DNA from: DASQPR01 sp963727415
Lineage (GTDB): Bacteria; Actinomycetota; Actinomycetes; Mycobacteriales; Micromonosporaceae
DNA: 64,000 nt
Assembly: GCA_963727415.1 (NCBI GenBank)
Contig: CAVSGF010000002.1
Coordinates: forward strand, 248,001 to 312,000
Direction: 5' to 3'
This document shows positions 26,478 to 37,268 of this stretch, piece after piece. Made by a program: the position numbers and the translations under genes. Numbering within the stretch: position 1 is the first letter of the stretch; each line of letters opens with the position of its first letter. The notes beneath the pieces are model-generated. The model searched no databases, was not told the origin of the DNA, and worked only from the letters and a program-made list of their open reading frames with translations.

Positions 26478-29400
26478 ATGGATCTGACGGACGAGTCGTT
26501 GACGGCGACCGGACGCCGAAACACAGACCACACCACATCGGATGATTCGCCACCCGGCCCCGCGCAGTCCGACTCGTCGCCCGAAGACAGTGATTTCAAC
26601 GCCCCGGTGCCCGACGCTGCCCGCATGGCCGCGGACGCCGTGGCTCTCGCCGGCGACGATGCCAGTCTTGCCGCACTTATCCGGCACTACTGGCGGTACG
26701 CCCCGGATGAGGAACTCACCGGCCTTACCCCGACCGCCATGGTGGATACCGCGAGAAGCCACCGGGAGCTGGCCGCTGCGCGATTGCCGGGCGAGCTGAA
26801 ACTGGACATCGCCGATTCGGGCGATGGCGATGCCACGGTCATCGCGATCGTCACCGATGACATGCCGTTCCTGGTCGACTCGGTCAACTCGGCGCTGATC
26901 GCCCGGGGGCTGGACGTACACCTGCTGGTTCACCCGCTGGTGGTGGTGCGGCGCGAGCCGCTGGGCGCCCTGGTCGAGGTCCGCGCCGACACCGAGCCCG
27001 ATGACGCCGGGCCCGGCGACATCGTGGAGAGCTGGATGCACCTTGAGGTCGACCGGGTCCGCGAGCCGGAGCTGGTCGCCGAACTGCGCCGGGATCTGGT
27101 GCGGGTGCTGACCGATGTGCGCGAGGCGGTTGAGGACTGGCCGAAGATGCGCTCGCGCGCGCTGGCGCTCGCCGATGAGCTGGCCGGTGCCACGCTGCCG
27201 GTACCGGACAAGGACATCAACGACTCGGTCGAACTGCTGCGCTGGCTGGTCGATGAGCACTTCACGTTCCTCGGCTACCGGGAGTACCGGCTGCGGGACG
27301 GGGCGGACGGTGAGTCGGCGCTGGCCGCGATCATGGGCACCGGCCTGGGCATCCTGCGTCAAGACCAGACCAGCCCGCGACTGCTGTCGACGATGACCCC
27401 GGAGGCGTACCAGGCGGTGATGGAGAAGCGCTTGCTGATCATCACCAAGGCCAACTCCCGCTCCACCGTTCACCGGAGCGCGTACCTGGACTACATCGGC
27501 TTCAAGACCTTCGACGCGGCCGGCAACGTGATCGGCGAGAAGCGGTTCCTCGGCCTGTTCGCGTCAGCGGCATACCTGAGCTCGGTCAAGGACCTGCCGG
27601 TCGTCAAGCGCAAGGTGAGCGATGTCATCGAACGGTCCGGGCTGACCCTGCGCAGCCATTCCGGCAAGGACCTGATGACGATCTTGGAGAACTATCCCCG
27701 GGACGAGCTGTTCCAGATCAAGACCGACGAGCTGTTCGACAGCGGTGATCGGGGTGCTGCGGCTGGCCGGGCGGCGCCAGCTACGCCTGTTCCTGCGGCG
27801 CGACCTTTACGGGCGCTTCGTGTCGTGCCTGGTCTACATGCCGCGAGACCGGTACAACACGGCCAGCCGGCTGGCCATCCAGGAGATCCTGCTGCGTGAA
27901 CTGAACGGCGTCGGCGTCGACTTCACCACCCGGCTGGGCGAGTCGCTGCTGGCGCGGATCCACTTCATCGTGCGTACCGATGCCAGCGCCGGCGCCACCC
28001 CGGTCAATGTGGAAGCGATCCAGCAGCAGCTGGCCGACGCCACCCGGAACTGGGACGACGACTTCCGCGGCCTGCTCGAGTTCAAGTTCGGCGACGAGCA
28101 GAGCAAGACCCTCTACAACCGGTACGTCAAGGCGCTGCCCGAGGCGTACAAGGATGAGCACACGCCGAACGAGGCCTGCAAGGACATCGCCAAGCTGGAG
28201 CTGCTGGAGGAGCCGGGACAGCTGGAGATGCACGTCTACCGGCGTCGCAAGGTGGATCGGGACATCCGGTTCAAGGTCTATCGGTACGGCGAGCCGATGA
28301 TGCTGTCCACCGTGCTGCCGGTGCTGCACTCGCTGGGTGTCCGGGTCGCCGATGAGCGGCCGTACCAGATCGACCGCTCGGACGGCGCGATCCACCTCTA
28401 CAACTTCGGGCTGGTCCTGCCCGACGGTGCCCGCGAGGTGACCGACATCCGCTCGCACGTGGAGAACGCGTTCTCCGCGGTGTGGCGCGGTGAGGCCGAG
28501 GTCGACGGCTTCAACGAGCTGGTGGTCCGCGCCGGGCTCACCTGGCGCCAGGTGAACGTGCTCCGGGCGTACGCGAAGTACCTGCGCCAGGCCGGAACGG
28601 TGTTCGCGCAGGAGTCGATGGAGGCGGCGTTCATCGCGTTCCCGGGGATCGCCGCGCTGCTGGTGGCGCTGTTCGAGACGCGGCTGTCACCGGAACTCGG
28701 CTTGAGCGCTGAGGATCGCACGGTGCAGTCCAAGGAGCTGATCGCCGCGATCGGACGGCAGCTCGACGAGGTGTCCAGCCTGGACCAGGACCGGATCCTG
28801 CGGTCCTACCTGACGCTGATCCAGGCCACCGTGCGTACATCGTTCTTCCAGCGCGGATCCGACGGGCGGCCGAAGAGCTACATCTCGTTCAAGCTTGAGC
28901 CGAAGATGATCCCGGACCTGCCGGCCCCCCGGCCGCAGTACGAGATCTTCGTCTACTCGCCCCGCTTCGAGGGTGTGCACCTGCGGTTCGGGCCGGTCGC
29001 CCGGGGCGGTCTGCGCTGGTCGGACCGCCGTGACGATTTCCGTACCGAGATCCTCGGCCTGGTCAAGGCGCAGATGGTGAAGAACGCGGTGATCGTGCCG
29101 GTGGGCGCCAAGGGCGGTTTCGTGCTCAAGGCGGCGCCACTGGCCTCCGATCGGGACGCGTACCAGGCCGAAGGCATCGCCTGCTACAAGCTGTTCATCT
29201 CGGCGTTGCTGGACATCACCGACAACCTGGTCGGCGGGGAGGTGGTGCCGCCCGCTCACGTGGTCCGGCACGACGCCGACGATCCGTACCTGGTGGTCGC
29301 GGCGGACAAGGGCACCGCGAGGTTCTCCGACATCGCCAACTCGATCTCGATCGACTACGGCTTCTGGCTCGGCGACGCGTTCGCGTCCGGCGGCTCGGCC

Positions 29401-31431
29401 GGCTACGACCACAAGCGGATGGGGATTACCGCCCGCGGTGCGTGGGAATCGGTCAAGCGGCACTTCCGGGACATGGATCACAACACCCAGACCCAGGACT
29501 TCACCGTGGTCGGCGTCGGCGACATGTCCGGCGACGTGTTCGGCAACGGCATGCTGCTGAGCAAGCACATCCGGCTGGTCGCGGCCTTCGACCATCGGCA
29601 CATCTTCGTCGACCCGGATCCGGACGCCGCCCGCTCGTACTCCGAACGGCAGCGCCTGTTCGAGATGTCCCGTTCGTCGTGGGCTGACTACGACACCTCG
29701 CTGATCTCGGCTGGTGGCGGCGTGTGGCCGCGTACCGCGAAATCGATCCCGGTGTCCGACTCGATGCGCGCCGCGCTCGGGATTACCGGTAACGCGCCGA
29801 AGATGGCGCCGAACGACCTGATGAAGGCGATTCTGCAGGCGCCCGTCGACCTGCTGTGGAACGGCGGCATCGGCACCTACGTCAAGGCGTCCACCGAATC
29901 ACACGCCGACGTCGGCGACAAATCCAACGACGCCATCCGGGTCAACGGCAAGCAGTTGCGCTGCGGGGTGGTCGGTGAGGGCGGCAATCTGGGCTTGACC
30001 CAGCGCGGCCGGATCGAATACGCCCAGAGCGGCGGCCGGATCTCGACCGACTTCATCGACAACTCCGCCGGCGTGGACTGCTCCGACCACGAGGTCAATA
30101 TCAAGATCCTGCTCGGCGGTGCGGTGGCCGATGGCGACCTCACGATGACCGATCGCGACAAGCTGCTGGCCGAGATGACCGACGAGGTCGCGGCGCTGGT
30201 GCTGCGGGACAACTACGAGCAGGCCACCGCGTTGGCCACCTCGGCGGCGCAGGCCCGATCGCTGCTGCCGGTGCATCGCCGGCTCATCGGCGACCTGGAA
30301 CGCAAGGGCCGCCTGGATCGCGGCATCGAGTTCATGCCGACCGACGATGAGCTGGCGGTACGCGCAGAGGGTGGTTCCGGCCTGACGTCGCCGGAGTTCG
30401 CGGTACTGCTGGCGTACGTGAAGATCGACCTGGAAGAGGAGATCGTCGCGTCGACCCTCCCGGACGATCCGTGGACGCCCGGGGTGATGGCGGACTACTT
30501 CCCGACCCCGCTGCGCCATCGCTACGCCGACCGGATGACCGGGCACCGGCTGCGCCGCGACATCATCACCACGGCGCTGGTGAACGAGGTGGTCAACCGG
30601 GGTGGAATGACGTTCGTCTACCGCGCTGTCGAGGAGACCGGCGCCACCCCGGCCGACGTCATCAGGGCATACGCGATCGTCCGGGACATGTACGGACTGG
30701 AGGCGTTGTGGGGTCAGGTCGAGGCGCTCGACTCCAACCCGGATGTGCCCACCGTGGCGCAGACCGCGGTGTTCCTGGAGACCCGGCGCCTGATGGATCG
30801 CGCCGTTCGGTGGCTGCTGTCGAACCGGCGCCTGCCGCTGGACGTGCCACGGGAGACCGAGCGCTTGCGCCCCGGCGTGTCGGCGTTGCTTCCTCGACTG
30901 GACACGCTGTTCCGGGGCAACGAGCGCGAGGCGCTACACGATCACGCGGAGCACCTGTCCACCTTCGGTATTCCGGCGGAATTGGCCCTCTGGGCGACGC
31001 GCATCATGTACAGCTTCGGCCTTCTCGACGTCGTCACCGTCGCCGAATCCACGGGGCACGACCTCGACGAGGTGGCCGGGATCTACTTCGTCCTGTCCGA
31101 GCGATTCCGGGTCGATGCCCTGCTGTCGCGGATCTCCGAGCTGCCTCGCGAGAACCGGTGGGAGACGCTGGCCCGGATGGCTCTGCGGTACGACCTCTAC
31201 GCCGCGCTGTCGGCTCTCACCAACGACGTGCTGGCCGCGGCGGAGGCTGCCGGCGCCGATGACCACGCCGGCCCGGAGGAGATGGTGATCGCCTGGGAGG
31301 ATGCGAACGCCCCGGCGATCGCGCGGGCCCGCACCGCAATGGGCGAGTTCGAGGAATCGAAGGCCGATCTGGCGGTGCTGTCGGTGATCCTGCGCCAGAT
31401 CCGCACCCTGGTAGCCAGCGGAGCCGCGTGA
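26478..31431 (+). CDS. Giant NAD-dependent glutamate dehydrogenase (GDH180 family, one frameshift)
   Basis: About 1650 residues after correction, the normal size of the 180-kDa NAD-GDH family known from Streptomyces. It deaminates glutamate to 2-oxoglutarate with NAD, a catabolic nitrogen step. The N-terminal regulatory part carries the conserved ITDDMPFLVDSVNSALI-like segment (here IVTDDMPFLVDSVNSALI) and FLGYREYRL; the catalytic part has RGGLRWSDRRDDFRTEILGL, PVGAKGGFVLK and GDMSGDVFGNGMLLS. One extra G near 27744 splits the frame at DELFDS; the protein is continuous once it is removed. ATG 26478 is the first good start, with GGGGAG upstream. A repeat-containing hairpin closes the gene. Confidence 0.93.
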
Positions 31432-31501
31432 CCGGCCCCGACCTCACCGGCCCCAGCTTCACCGGCCCCAGCTTCACCGGCCCCAGCTTCACCGGGGCCG
31501 G
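31430..31501. terminator. 15-bp tandem repeat ending in a terminator-type hairpin
   Basis: Four 15-bp units, one degenerate and three identical (ACCGGCCCCAGCTTC), run from the glutamate dehydrogenase stop. The last unit's CCGGCCCC (31477-31484) pairs with GGGGCCGG (31494-31501) in an 8-bp stem. It lies between convergent genes, so it may stop transcription from both sides. Repeat expansion would add further pairing partners. Confidence 0.7.
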
Positions 31502-31523
31502 CCGAGCCGCGGCCGGCGCACGA

Positions 31524-33008
31524 TCATCGGCGCTCAGCCAGGCCCAGGGCCTCAACCGCGGCCCGGCTGTTGGCCCGCGTCCCGCCATACGTGGTCACGA
31601 ACGCCCGGACGCCGGCCGGCCGCCACGCCGATGGCCAACCCATCTCGACCGCGACGACCGGGTTGGTGGCGGCCAGCCCCTCGACCAGCGGCGCGGCTCC
31701 GGCCAGCCGGTGCAGGTTCCGCCCGGCGATCACGATCGGGCGGTCGCGTGCCGCCGCGCGTAGCGCGTCGATCGAGGCGGTCGCGGCCTCGACGCGGACC
31801 GCGTCGCGGTATCGCGGATCCACGTGCCGGAAGATGCCCCACGGAACCGGGCCTTCGGCGATCGAGAACGCCGACTCCAGCTGAACCACCAGAGCGTCGC
31901 CCAGTGATGGCAGGTCTCCTTCGATGCGAAGGGCACGCCGGGCGACTGCCAGGCCCAGCCCGGCGCCGGCCATCGAGGTGAATTCGTCATTGCGGGTGGT
32001 TGGCGGCGCGCTTGCCCATTTGGCCAGTTCCTGCGCATGCGCGGCGGCCTCTTCGAGGCGGTGCGGGCGAAGCTCGCCGGACCGGACCGCGGAGGCCACC
32101 TCGGCGACGATCCGCTCGACCAAGCCGGCGTCCACGTCCGCGCCGATGCACAGCAGGTCGGCGCCGGCGAGCAGGGCCGGTACGGCGGCGTGCACGGTGC
32201 CGCCGGCGATGCGCGCGGCTCCCTGCATCTCCAGCGCGTCGGTGACGATCGCGCCGGTGAAGCCGAGCTCGTCACGGAGCAGCCCGGTCAGCATCCGGCG
32301 GCTGAAGGTGGCGGGCAGGTCGCCGGTCAGGGCAGGGACCCGGATGTGGGCGCTCATGATCGATCGGGTGCCGACGGCCACCGCGGCTGCGAACGGCGGC
32401 AGATCCCGCTCTCGCAGAACCTCCGCCGGTACGTCAACGGTCGGCAGCTCGATGTGCGAGTCGGCGACCGTGGCGCCGTGCCCGGGGAAGTGCTTGGCGC
32501 ATGCCGCCACCCCGGAGCACTGCAGCCCGCGCACCGCGGCGGCGGCATGCGCGGACACCAGTGCCGGGTCGGCGCCGAAGCTGCGGGTACCGATGATCGG
32601 GTTGTCCGAGGCGGAATTGACGTCAACCGACGGGGCCAGATCGAAGTTGATCCCGACGGCCGCCAGATCGGCCCCGATCGAGCGGTACACGGCGGTGGTG
32701 AGTTCCGGGTCACCGGTGGCGCCGAGCGCGCCGTTGCCCGGGTACGGGCTGCCGTCCCGATGGCCGAGCCGGGTGACGTCGCCGCCCTCCTCGTCGATCC
32801 CGATCAGGACGTCGCCGCGAGCGGACCGGAGCGCCTCGGTGAGGGCGGACAGCTGCGGCACGTCACGTACGTTGAATCCGAACAGCACGTGCCCGGCGAG
32901 CCCGTCGGAGACCAGCTTGAGCGCCCACTCCGGCACTTCGGGTCCGGGAAAGGCGGCGAGCAACGTGCCCAGTACTGTCCGACGTAGCCCGGGATCAATG
33001 CCGACCAT
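31524..33008 (-). CDS. Glycoside hydrolase family 3 beta-N-acetylhexosaminidase (NagZ-like)
   Basis: A 494-residue enzyme releasing N-acetylglucosamine from muropeptides or chitin fragments. GH3 hallmarks: KHFPGHGATVADSHIELP with the Asp-His dyad of NagZ enzymes, and the nucleophile Asp in IVTDALEM; GIDEEGGDVTRL lines the sugar site. No signal peptide is visible, so it is probably cytoplasmic. ATG 33008 follows GGAGG at 9 nt, which is better than the upstream in-frame starts. It is divergent from a ROK-family regulator or sugar kinase at 33169, suggesting joint control of amino-sugar recycling. Confidence 0.9.
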   Translation of the reverse strand: MVGIDPGLRRTVLGTLLAAFPGPEVPEWALKLVSDGLAGHVLFGFNVRDVPQLSALTEALRSARGDVLIGIDEEGGDVTRLGHRDGSPYPGNGALGATGDPELTTAVYRSIGADLAAVGINFDLAPSVDVNSASDNPIIGTRSFGADPALVSAHAAAAVRGLQCSGVAACAKHFPGHGATVADSHIELPTVDVPAEVLRERDLPPFAAAVAVGTRSIMSAHIRVPALTGDLPATFSRRMLTGLLRDELGFTGAIVTDALEMQGAARIAGGTVHAAVPALLAGADLLCIGADVDAGLVERIVAEVASAVRSGELRPHRLEEAAAHAQELAKWASAPPTTRNDEFTSMAGAGLGLAVARRALRIEGDLPSLGDALVVQLESAFSIAEGPVPWGIFRHVDPRYRDAVRVEAATASIDALRAAARDRPIVIAGRNLHRLAGAAPLVEGLAATNPVVAVEMGWPSAWRPAGVRAFVTTYGGTRANSRAAVEALGLAERR

Positions 33009-33088
33009 TCCCAGAATCCTCCACCATTCGGCCGCTCGGCTTCCCCCGCGCGTGGACATCCGGATCGGCGCAACAGTCGGCAAGATGC

Positions 33089-33150
33089 TTGACCGTACGC
33101 TACGGATGCTTCTACGCTCCGAAACGTGTAACAAACTTAACTAATGTACT
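33089..33150 (+). promoter_or_regulatory. Promoter and AT-rich operator candidate between nagZ-like and ROK genes
   Basis: TTGACC (33089-33094), an 18-bp spacer and TACGCT (33113-33118) suggest a promoter toward the ROK gene. The next stretch, 33126-33150, is strikingly AT-rich for this genome (it contains AACAAACTTAACTAATG) and resembles the A/T-rich half-sites of ROK repressors such as XylR. It probably serves autoregulation and control of the divergent hydrolase. Confidence 0.4.
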
Positions 33151-33168
33151 CTACGAGATGGATGTGCG

Positions 33169-34356
33169 ATGAGTACGACCCCGCTTCCTGGGACACCCCG
33201 GCTGCTCCGGGCGATCAACGATCGCGCCGCGCTTGAGCTGCTGCTCGCCCGCGGCCCGCTGACCCGTTCGCAGATCGGTGAGCTGACCGGTCTGTCCAAG
33301 GTCACCGCGTCCCAGCTAGTGGAGCGGCTGGTCAGCCGCGGGCTGGTCAGTGGCGTCGGCGAGCAGGCCGGTGGGCGCGGACCGAACGCCCAGCTTTACG
33401 CGGTACGGCCGGACAGCGCGTACGTCGTCGGCGTCGACATCGGTCCGGAGCACGTGGTGGCCGCGTGCGCCGACATCTGCGGCACGGTCCACAGCCGTAT
33501 CGAGCTGTCAACGAAGGACACCGATGATCCAGTCGGGGTGGTGCACCGGGCGGTGCTGGAGGCCGCGGCTCAGGCCAGTGCCCCGCTTGAGTCGGTGCGG
33601 CGGGTCGTGCTCGGTACCCCTGGTCTGGTCGATCCGAACACCGGCGACCTGGCGTTCGCCTATGACCTGCCGCGCTGGCAACGCGGGCTGCTCGGCGCCC
33701 TGCGCGAGGACCTGAACATCCCGGTCTCATTCGAAAACGACGTGAATCTCGTCGCCGTCGCCGAGGCGCATCGAGGCTCGGCGGCCGGAGTCGGCGACTT
33801 CGTCCTGCTCTGGGTCGGGCGTGGCGTCGGCCTGGCCATCGTGCTCGGCGGCAAGCTGTGGCGCGGCTTCAGCGGCGCGGCCGGCGAGGTGGGCTGGATC
33901 CCGGTGCCCGGCGCTCCGGTTCATCGCGATCCGTCACACAAGGCGAAGGGCGGCTTCCAGCAGCTGGTCGGCGCGGACGCGGTTCGCACGATCGCCCGCG
34001 AGCGCGGCTTCAAGGGTGCCACCGGAGCGGCCGCCATCGCGGCCGCGGTGGCCGCCGGTACCGGTGGCGGTGCGGTCCTCGATGAGCTGGCCAGCCGCCT
34101 GGCTCTGGGTATCGCCGCGGTTTGCGTGGTTCTCGACCCGCCCCTTGTGGTACTGGCCGGGGAGATCAACCTGGCTGGGGGTGCCGCGCTGGCGCAGCGC
34201 GTCGAGCACGAGGTCGCCGCCATCGCGCCGGTCGGTCCACGGGTCGTGGTGGCGTCCGGACCAACCGAGGCGGTGGTCGAGGGCGCGCTGCGCACCGCGC
34301 TGGAGGCGGTCCGGGACGAGGTGTTCGGATCCACGGTGGACGAGGCGGCGGCCTAG
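33169..34356 (+). CDS. ROK-family transcriptional regulator
   Basis: 395 residues. The N-terminal winged helix-turn-helix is at about residues 20-70 (LTRSQIGELTGLSKVTASQL), followed by a ROK sugar-kinase-like domain with VGVDIGPEHVVAA, VLGTPGLVDP and ENDVNLVAVAEAH. The usual ROK zinc motif (Cys-x-Cys-Gly-x2-Gly-Cys) is missing: the corresponding stretch reads PVHRDPSHKAKGGFQQLVG. It probably senses an amino sugar or its phosphate and represses the divergent GH3 gene and itself. ATG 33169 has only a weak ribosome-binding site. Confidence 0.87.
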   Translation: MSTTPLPGTPRLLRAINDRAALELLLARGPLTRSQIGELTGLSKVTASQLVERLVSRGLVSGVGEQAGGRGPNAQLYAVRPDSAYVVGVDIGPEHVVAACADICGTVHSRIELSTKDTDDPVGVVHRAVLEAAAQASAPLESVRRVVLGTPGLVDPNTGDLAFAYDLPRWQRGLLGALREDLNIPVSFENDVNLVAVAEAHRGSAAGVGDFVLLWVGRGVGLAIVLGGKLWRGFSGAAGEVGWIPVPGAPVHRDPSHKAKGGFQQLVGADAVRTIARERGFKGATGAAAIAAAVAAGTGGGAVLDELASRLALGIAAVCVVLDPPLVVLAGEINLAGGAALAQRVEHEVAAIAPVGPRVVVASGPTEAVVEGALRTALEAVRDEVFGSTVDEAAA

Positions 34357-34365
34357 CGCCGCTGG

Positions 34366-35352
34366 CTAGGGCACGTCCCGGCGGTAGATCGAGCCGGCCG
34401 CGACCGCCAGAGCCACCAGCAGCGTCGCGCCGATGATCACCACGGCGCTGCCGGTGGTGATCTGCCAGGTGTACGGGCGGCACACGCCGGCGGCGTCGGT
34501 CCGGCAGACGAAGTAGGTTTGTGGCCGGTCCAGCCACGCCATCACGTAGCTGGACATCATCCAGCGTTCCGGGCGAGCCATCCGCAAAGCGGTCCCGGCC
34601 AATGCCCGGAACCCGATCTCCCACACCAGCAGGTAGGCGACCACCACGCCGAGCGCGGTCGCGGTGTGCCGGCCGATGGAGGCCAGCGCGAACGCCAGCA
34701 CCCCGGCCGCAGCGGCGAGGGTCAGCGCCCGCACCGAGCCGTACGCCAGTTGCTCGACGACGTGGCCGGGCAGGCTGAGGTGGCCCCGAGTCTTCGCGAT
34801 CAGGGTCAGGAACCCGAGCCAGGCCACGATGGCCGCCGCTCCGATCGCGGCGACACCGGTACCCAGCGCGGCCAGCTTGGCGGCGAGCACGGCGCCCCGG
34901 CGGGGCCGCCAGAGCAGCAGGTTCATCATTCCGGCCGACGACCACTCGGCGCCGATGAACGAGGCGCCGATGACGAACGCGACCATCGCGAGCAGGCTTC
35001 CGAAGCCGACGATGGCCGGGCCGCCGTCGTCGGCGAAGTTCCATTCGTGCGGCATATAGTCGGCCGCTTCCACGGTGCTTGCCGGATAGACCGAGTTGCA
35101 GGTGGCGTCCGCCGGCAGTAGCAGGTCGCCGCTGCTCACGTCCTGCTCGCACTGATCCAGTTCGGCCTGTAATTGCTCGGCGTTGAGAGCCGCCACCTGC
35201 GTCGCCTGGGCCCGCTCCTCGGCGGTGGCGTGATGGGTGCTCGCACCGGTCACCAGCCCGGTGATGGCAAGCAGGATCAGCAGGATCAGCGCCATGACGC
35301 GGGTGATCCGCCGGGCGAAGAACCGCGCCAGTTCGGCACGGTACAGGCTCAT
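34366..35352 (-). CDS. ABC-2-type transporter permease
   Basis: A 328-residue membrane protein with about six membrane segments: one near residues 19-38 (ALILLILLAITGLVTGA), a long extracellular loop with two Cys (QCEQD and ATCNS), then helices such as AIVGFGSLLAMVAFVIGASFIGA and VAAIGAAAIVAWLGFL and a last one near the C-terminus. It overlaps the upstream ATPase gene by ATGA, forming a two-gene exporter of the kind that moves drugs or peptides out. The cargo is not predictable. Confidence 0.85.
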   Translation of the reverse strand: MSLYRAELARFFARRITRVMALILLILLAITGLVTGASTHHATAEERAQATQVAALNAEQLQAELDQCEQDVSSGDLLLPADATCNSVYPASTVEAADYMPHEWNFADDGGPAIVGFGSLLAMVAFVIGASFIGAEWSSAGMMNLLLWRPRRGAVLAAKLAALGTGVAAIGAAAIVAWLGFLTLIAKTRGHLSLPGHVVEQLAYGSVRALTLAAAAGVLAFALASIGRHTATALGVVVAYLLVWEIGFRALAGTALRMARPERWMMSSYVMAWLDRPQTYFVCRTDAAGVCRPYTWQITTGSAVVIIGATLLVALAVAAGSIYRRDVP

Positions 35353-36350
35353 GTGATCACTCCAAGATCGATGGCTGGCTGGGTCGCCCCCCGGTCGCAG
35401 GCGTCCTCGGGCGCGAGATCGCCGATCAGTGCACCGTGCGACGAACCGCCGGTGAGATCGAGGAAGACGTGTTCGAGATCGGGCGTCAGCGCGTGCAGTT
35501 CGGTCACCCACAAGCCGGCGGTTCCCAAGGTCTCGGTGATCCGGGCCGGATCGGTGATGCCGGAGACGGTCAGGTGATCAGTGGCCGGCCGGACGGTCGC
35601 GCCCATCGCCCGCAGCACCGTCGAGGCCGCGTCCAGGTCACCGACGCGTACCCGGAACTCGGCCGCGTCACCGCGGGTGACCACTTCGGCGACCGGCCCG
35701 GCCACCACCCGGCGCCCGCGCGCGATGATCGTCACCGAGTCGCAGAGGTGCTGGATCTCGGCCAGGATGTGGCTGGACACCACGATCGTGGTGCCGCGCG
35801 CGGCGAGCGTGCGCATCAGATCCCGCATCGCGCGGATGCCGGCCGGGTCCAGGCCGTTCGCCGGTTCGTCAAGGATCAGCAGATCCGGCGACTTCAACAG
35901 GGCCGATGCCATCGCGAGGCGCTGTTTCATGCCGAGCGAGTACGCCTTGACCGGGTCGCCGCTCCGGTCGGTGAGGTCGACCAGATCGAGCACCTGGTCC
36001 ACCCGCGACCGCGGCACGCCGCCCGCCATGGCGAGCAGTTCCAGGGTGCGGCGACCGCTGAAGTTACCGAAGAAGCGAGGGCTTTCCACGATCGCGCCGA
36101 CCCGGCCGATCACCGCGGGCAACCGGTCCGGGATCGGCTCTCCGAAGATCCGCATCTGACCGGCATCGGCTTTTACCAGGCCCAGCAGGATGCGGAGCGT
36201 GGTGGTCTTGCCGGAGCCGTTGGGGCCGAGGAAGCCGTGGATCTGGCTGGTGCCGACCGTCATGTCGAAGCTGTCCAGTGCCTGCCGCACTGCCCGGCCG
36301 GGCGGGCGGTACCGCTTGCGCAGCCCCTCGACTTCGATCGCGGATGACAT
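35349..36350 (-). CDS. ABC-2-type exporter ATPase
   Basis: A 333-residue DrrA/CcmA-like ATPase. Walker A is GPNGSGKTTT (about residue 44), signature AYSLGMKQRLAMASALL, Walker B LLILDEPANGLDP, switch His VVSSHILAEIQ. A C-terminal domain of about 90 residues follows the core, as in drug-exporter ATPases. ATG 36350 lacks a Shine-Dalgarno sequence but has a -10 element 7 nt upstream, so it is likely leaderless. It works with the permease encoded next to it. Confidence 0.88.
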   Translation of the reverse strand: MSSAIEVEGLRKRYRPPGRAVRQALDSFDMTVGTSQIHGFLGPNGSGKTTTLRILLGLVKADAGQMRIFGEPIPDRLPAVIGRVGAIVESPRFFGNFSGRRTLELLAMAGGVPRSRVDQVLDLVDLTDRSGDPVKAYSLGMKQRLAMASALLKSPDLLILDEPANGLDPAGIRAMRDLMRTLAARGTTIVVSSHILAEIQHLCDSVTIIARGRRVVAGPVAEVVTRGDAAEFRVRVGDLDAASTVLRAMGATVRPATDHLTVSGITDPARITETLGTAGLWVTELHALTPDLEHVFLDLTGGSSHGALIGDLAPEDACDRGATQPAIDLGVIT

Positions 36351-36357
36351 TCGCCAC

Positions 36358-36363
36358 ACGTTA
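36358..36363 (-). promoter_or_regulatory. -10 element of a likely leaderless promoter
   Basis: TAACGT on the minus strand ends 7 nt before ATG 36350 of the exporter ATPase. The next gene diverges at 36422, so this 71-bp gap serves both directions. Confidence 0.45.
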
Positions 36364-36421
36364 GTGGACCGAAGCACGCGGCGGGGGACCTCGCCGACCG
36401 GTTCAGGCGGTACGTGATTGG

Positions 36422-37219
36422 ATGGCGGGCGTGTCAGACGATCTCGTCATCGATGTATCCGGCGCCAGCGTCGTACGCGGGGGCAAGCACCTGCTCCGTG
36501 ACGTCAGCTGGCAGGTCGAGCTGGACGAGCGCTGGGTGATCCTGGGTCCCAACGGTGCCGGCAAGACGACGCTGCTCGGCCTGGCGTCGGCGCAGCTGCA
36601 TCCGACGTCGGGGACGGTCGGCGTGCTCGGCGAACGGCTCGGCCGCGTCGACGTCGCCGAGCTGCGTACCCGGATCGGCCTGTCGACGGCGAGCCTGCAC
36701 GATCGCATCCCCGCCGACGAGCGGGTATCCAACGTGGTCATCACCGCCTCATGGGCGGTGGTGGGCCGGTTTCGTGAGCACTACGACGCCATGGATACCG
36801 CCCGGGCCCAGCAACTGCTGGCTCAGCTCGGTGTTGGCGATCTGACCGACCGGCGGTACGGCACCCTCTCGGAGGGCGAGCGCAAACGTGTCCAGATCGC
36901 CCGGGCCCTGATGACCGACCCGGAGCTGCTGCTCCTGGACGAGCCGGCGGCCGGACTGGATCTGGGCGCCCGTGAGGACCTGGTGACCCGGCTGGCCCGG
37001 CTGGCCGATGATCCGGACGCGCCAGCGCTGGTCCTGGTCACACATCACGTCGAGGAAATCCCACCCGGCTTCACGCACGCGCTACTGCTGCGCGACGGCG
37101 GCGTGGTGGCAGCCGGCCTGCTCCAGCAGACCATCACCAGCGACAATCTGTCGGCGACATTCGGCATCCCGCTTCGGGTCTTCTACGCCGACGGGCGGTT
37201 CGCCGCGCGCGGCGCCTGA
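36422..37219 (+). CDS. Stand-alone ABC ATPase (ModF/YheS-like)
   Basis: A 265-residue ATP-binding protein without an adjacent permease. Walker A is GPNGAGKTTL (about residue 42), signature TLSEGERKRVQIARAL, Walker B LLLLDEPAAGLD, switch His LVTHHVEEIPP. A common actinobacterial family of unclear role; the wording around the switch region resembles ATPases annotated as iron- or molybdate-linked, but I cannot support a substrate. ATG 36422 or GTG 36431 could be the start; there is no ribosome-binding site to decide. Confidence 0.82.
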   Translation: MAGVSDDLVIDVSGASVVRGGKHLLRDVSWQVELDERWVILGPNGAGKTTLLGLASAQLHPTSGTVGVLGERLGRVDVAELRTRIGLSTASLHDRIPADERVSNVVITASWAVVGRFREHYDAMDTARAQQLLAQLGVGDLTDRRYGTLSEGERKRVQIARALMTDPELLLLDEPAAGLDLGAREDLVTRLARLADDPDAPALVLVTHHVEEIPPGFTHALLLRDGGVVAAGLLQQTITSDNLSATFGIPLRVFYADGRFAARGA

Positions 37220-37268
37220 CCGCTTTCCGACGGAGCCCGGTCGCTCGCAGCGGCACGTGCGCGGGGTG

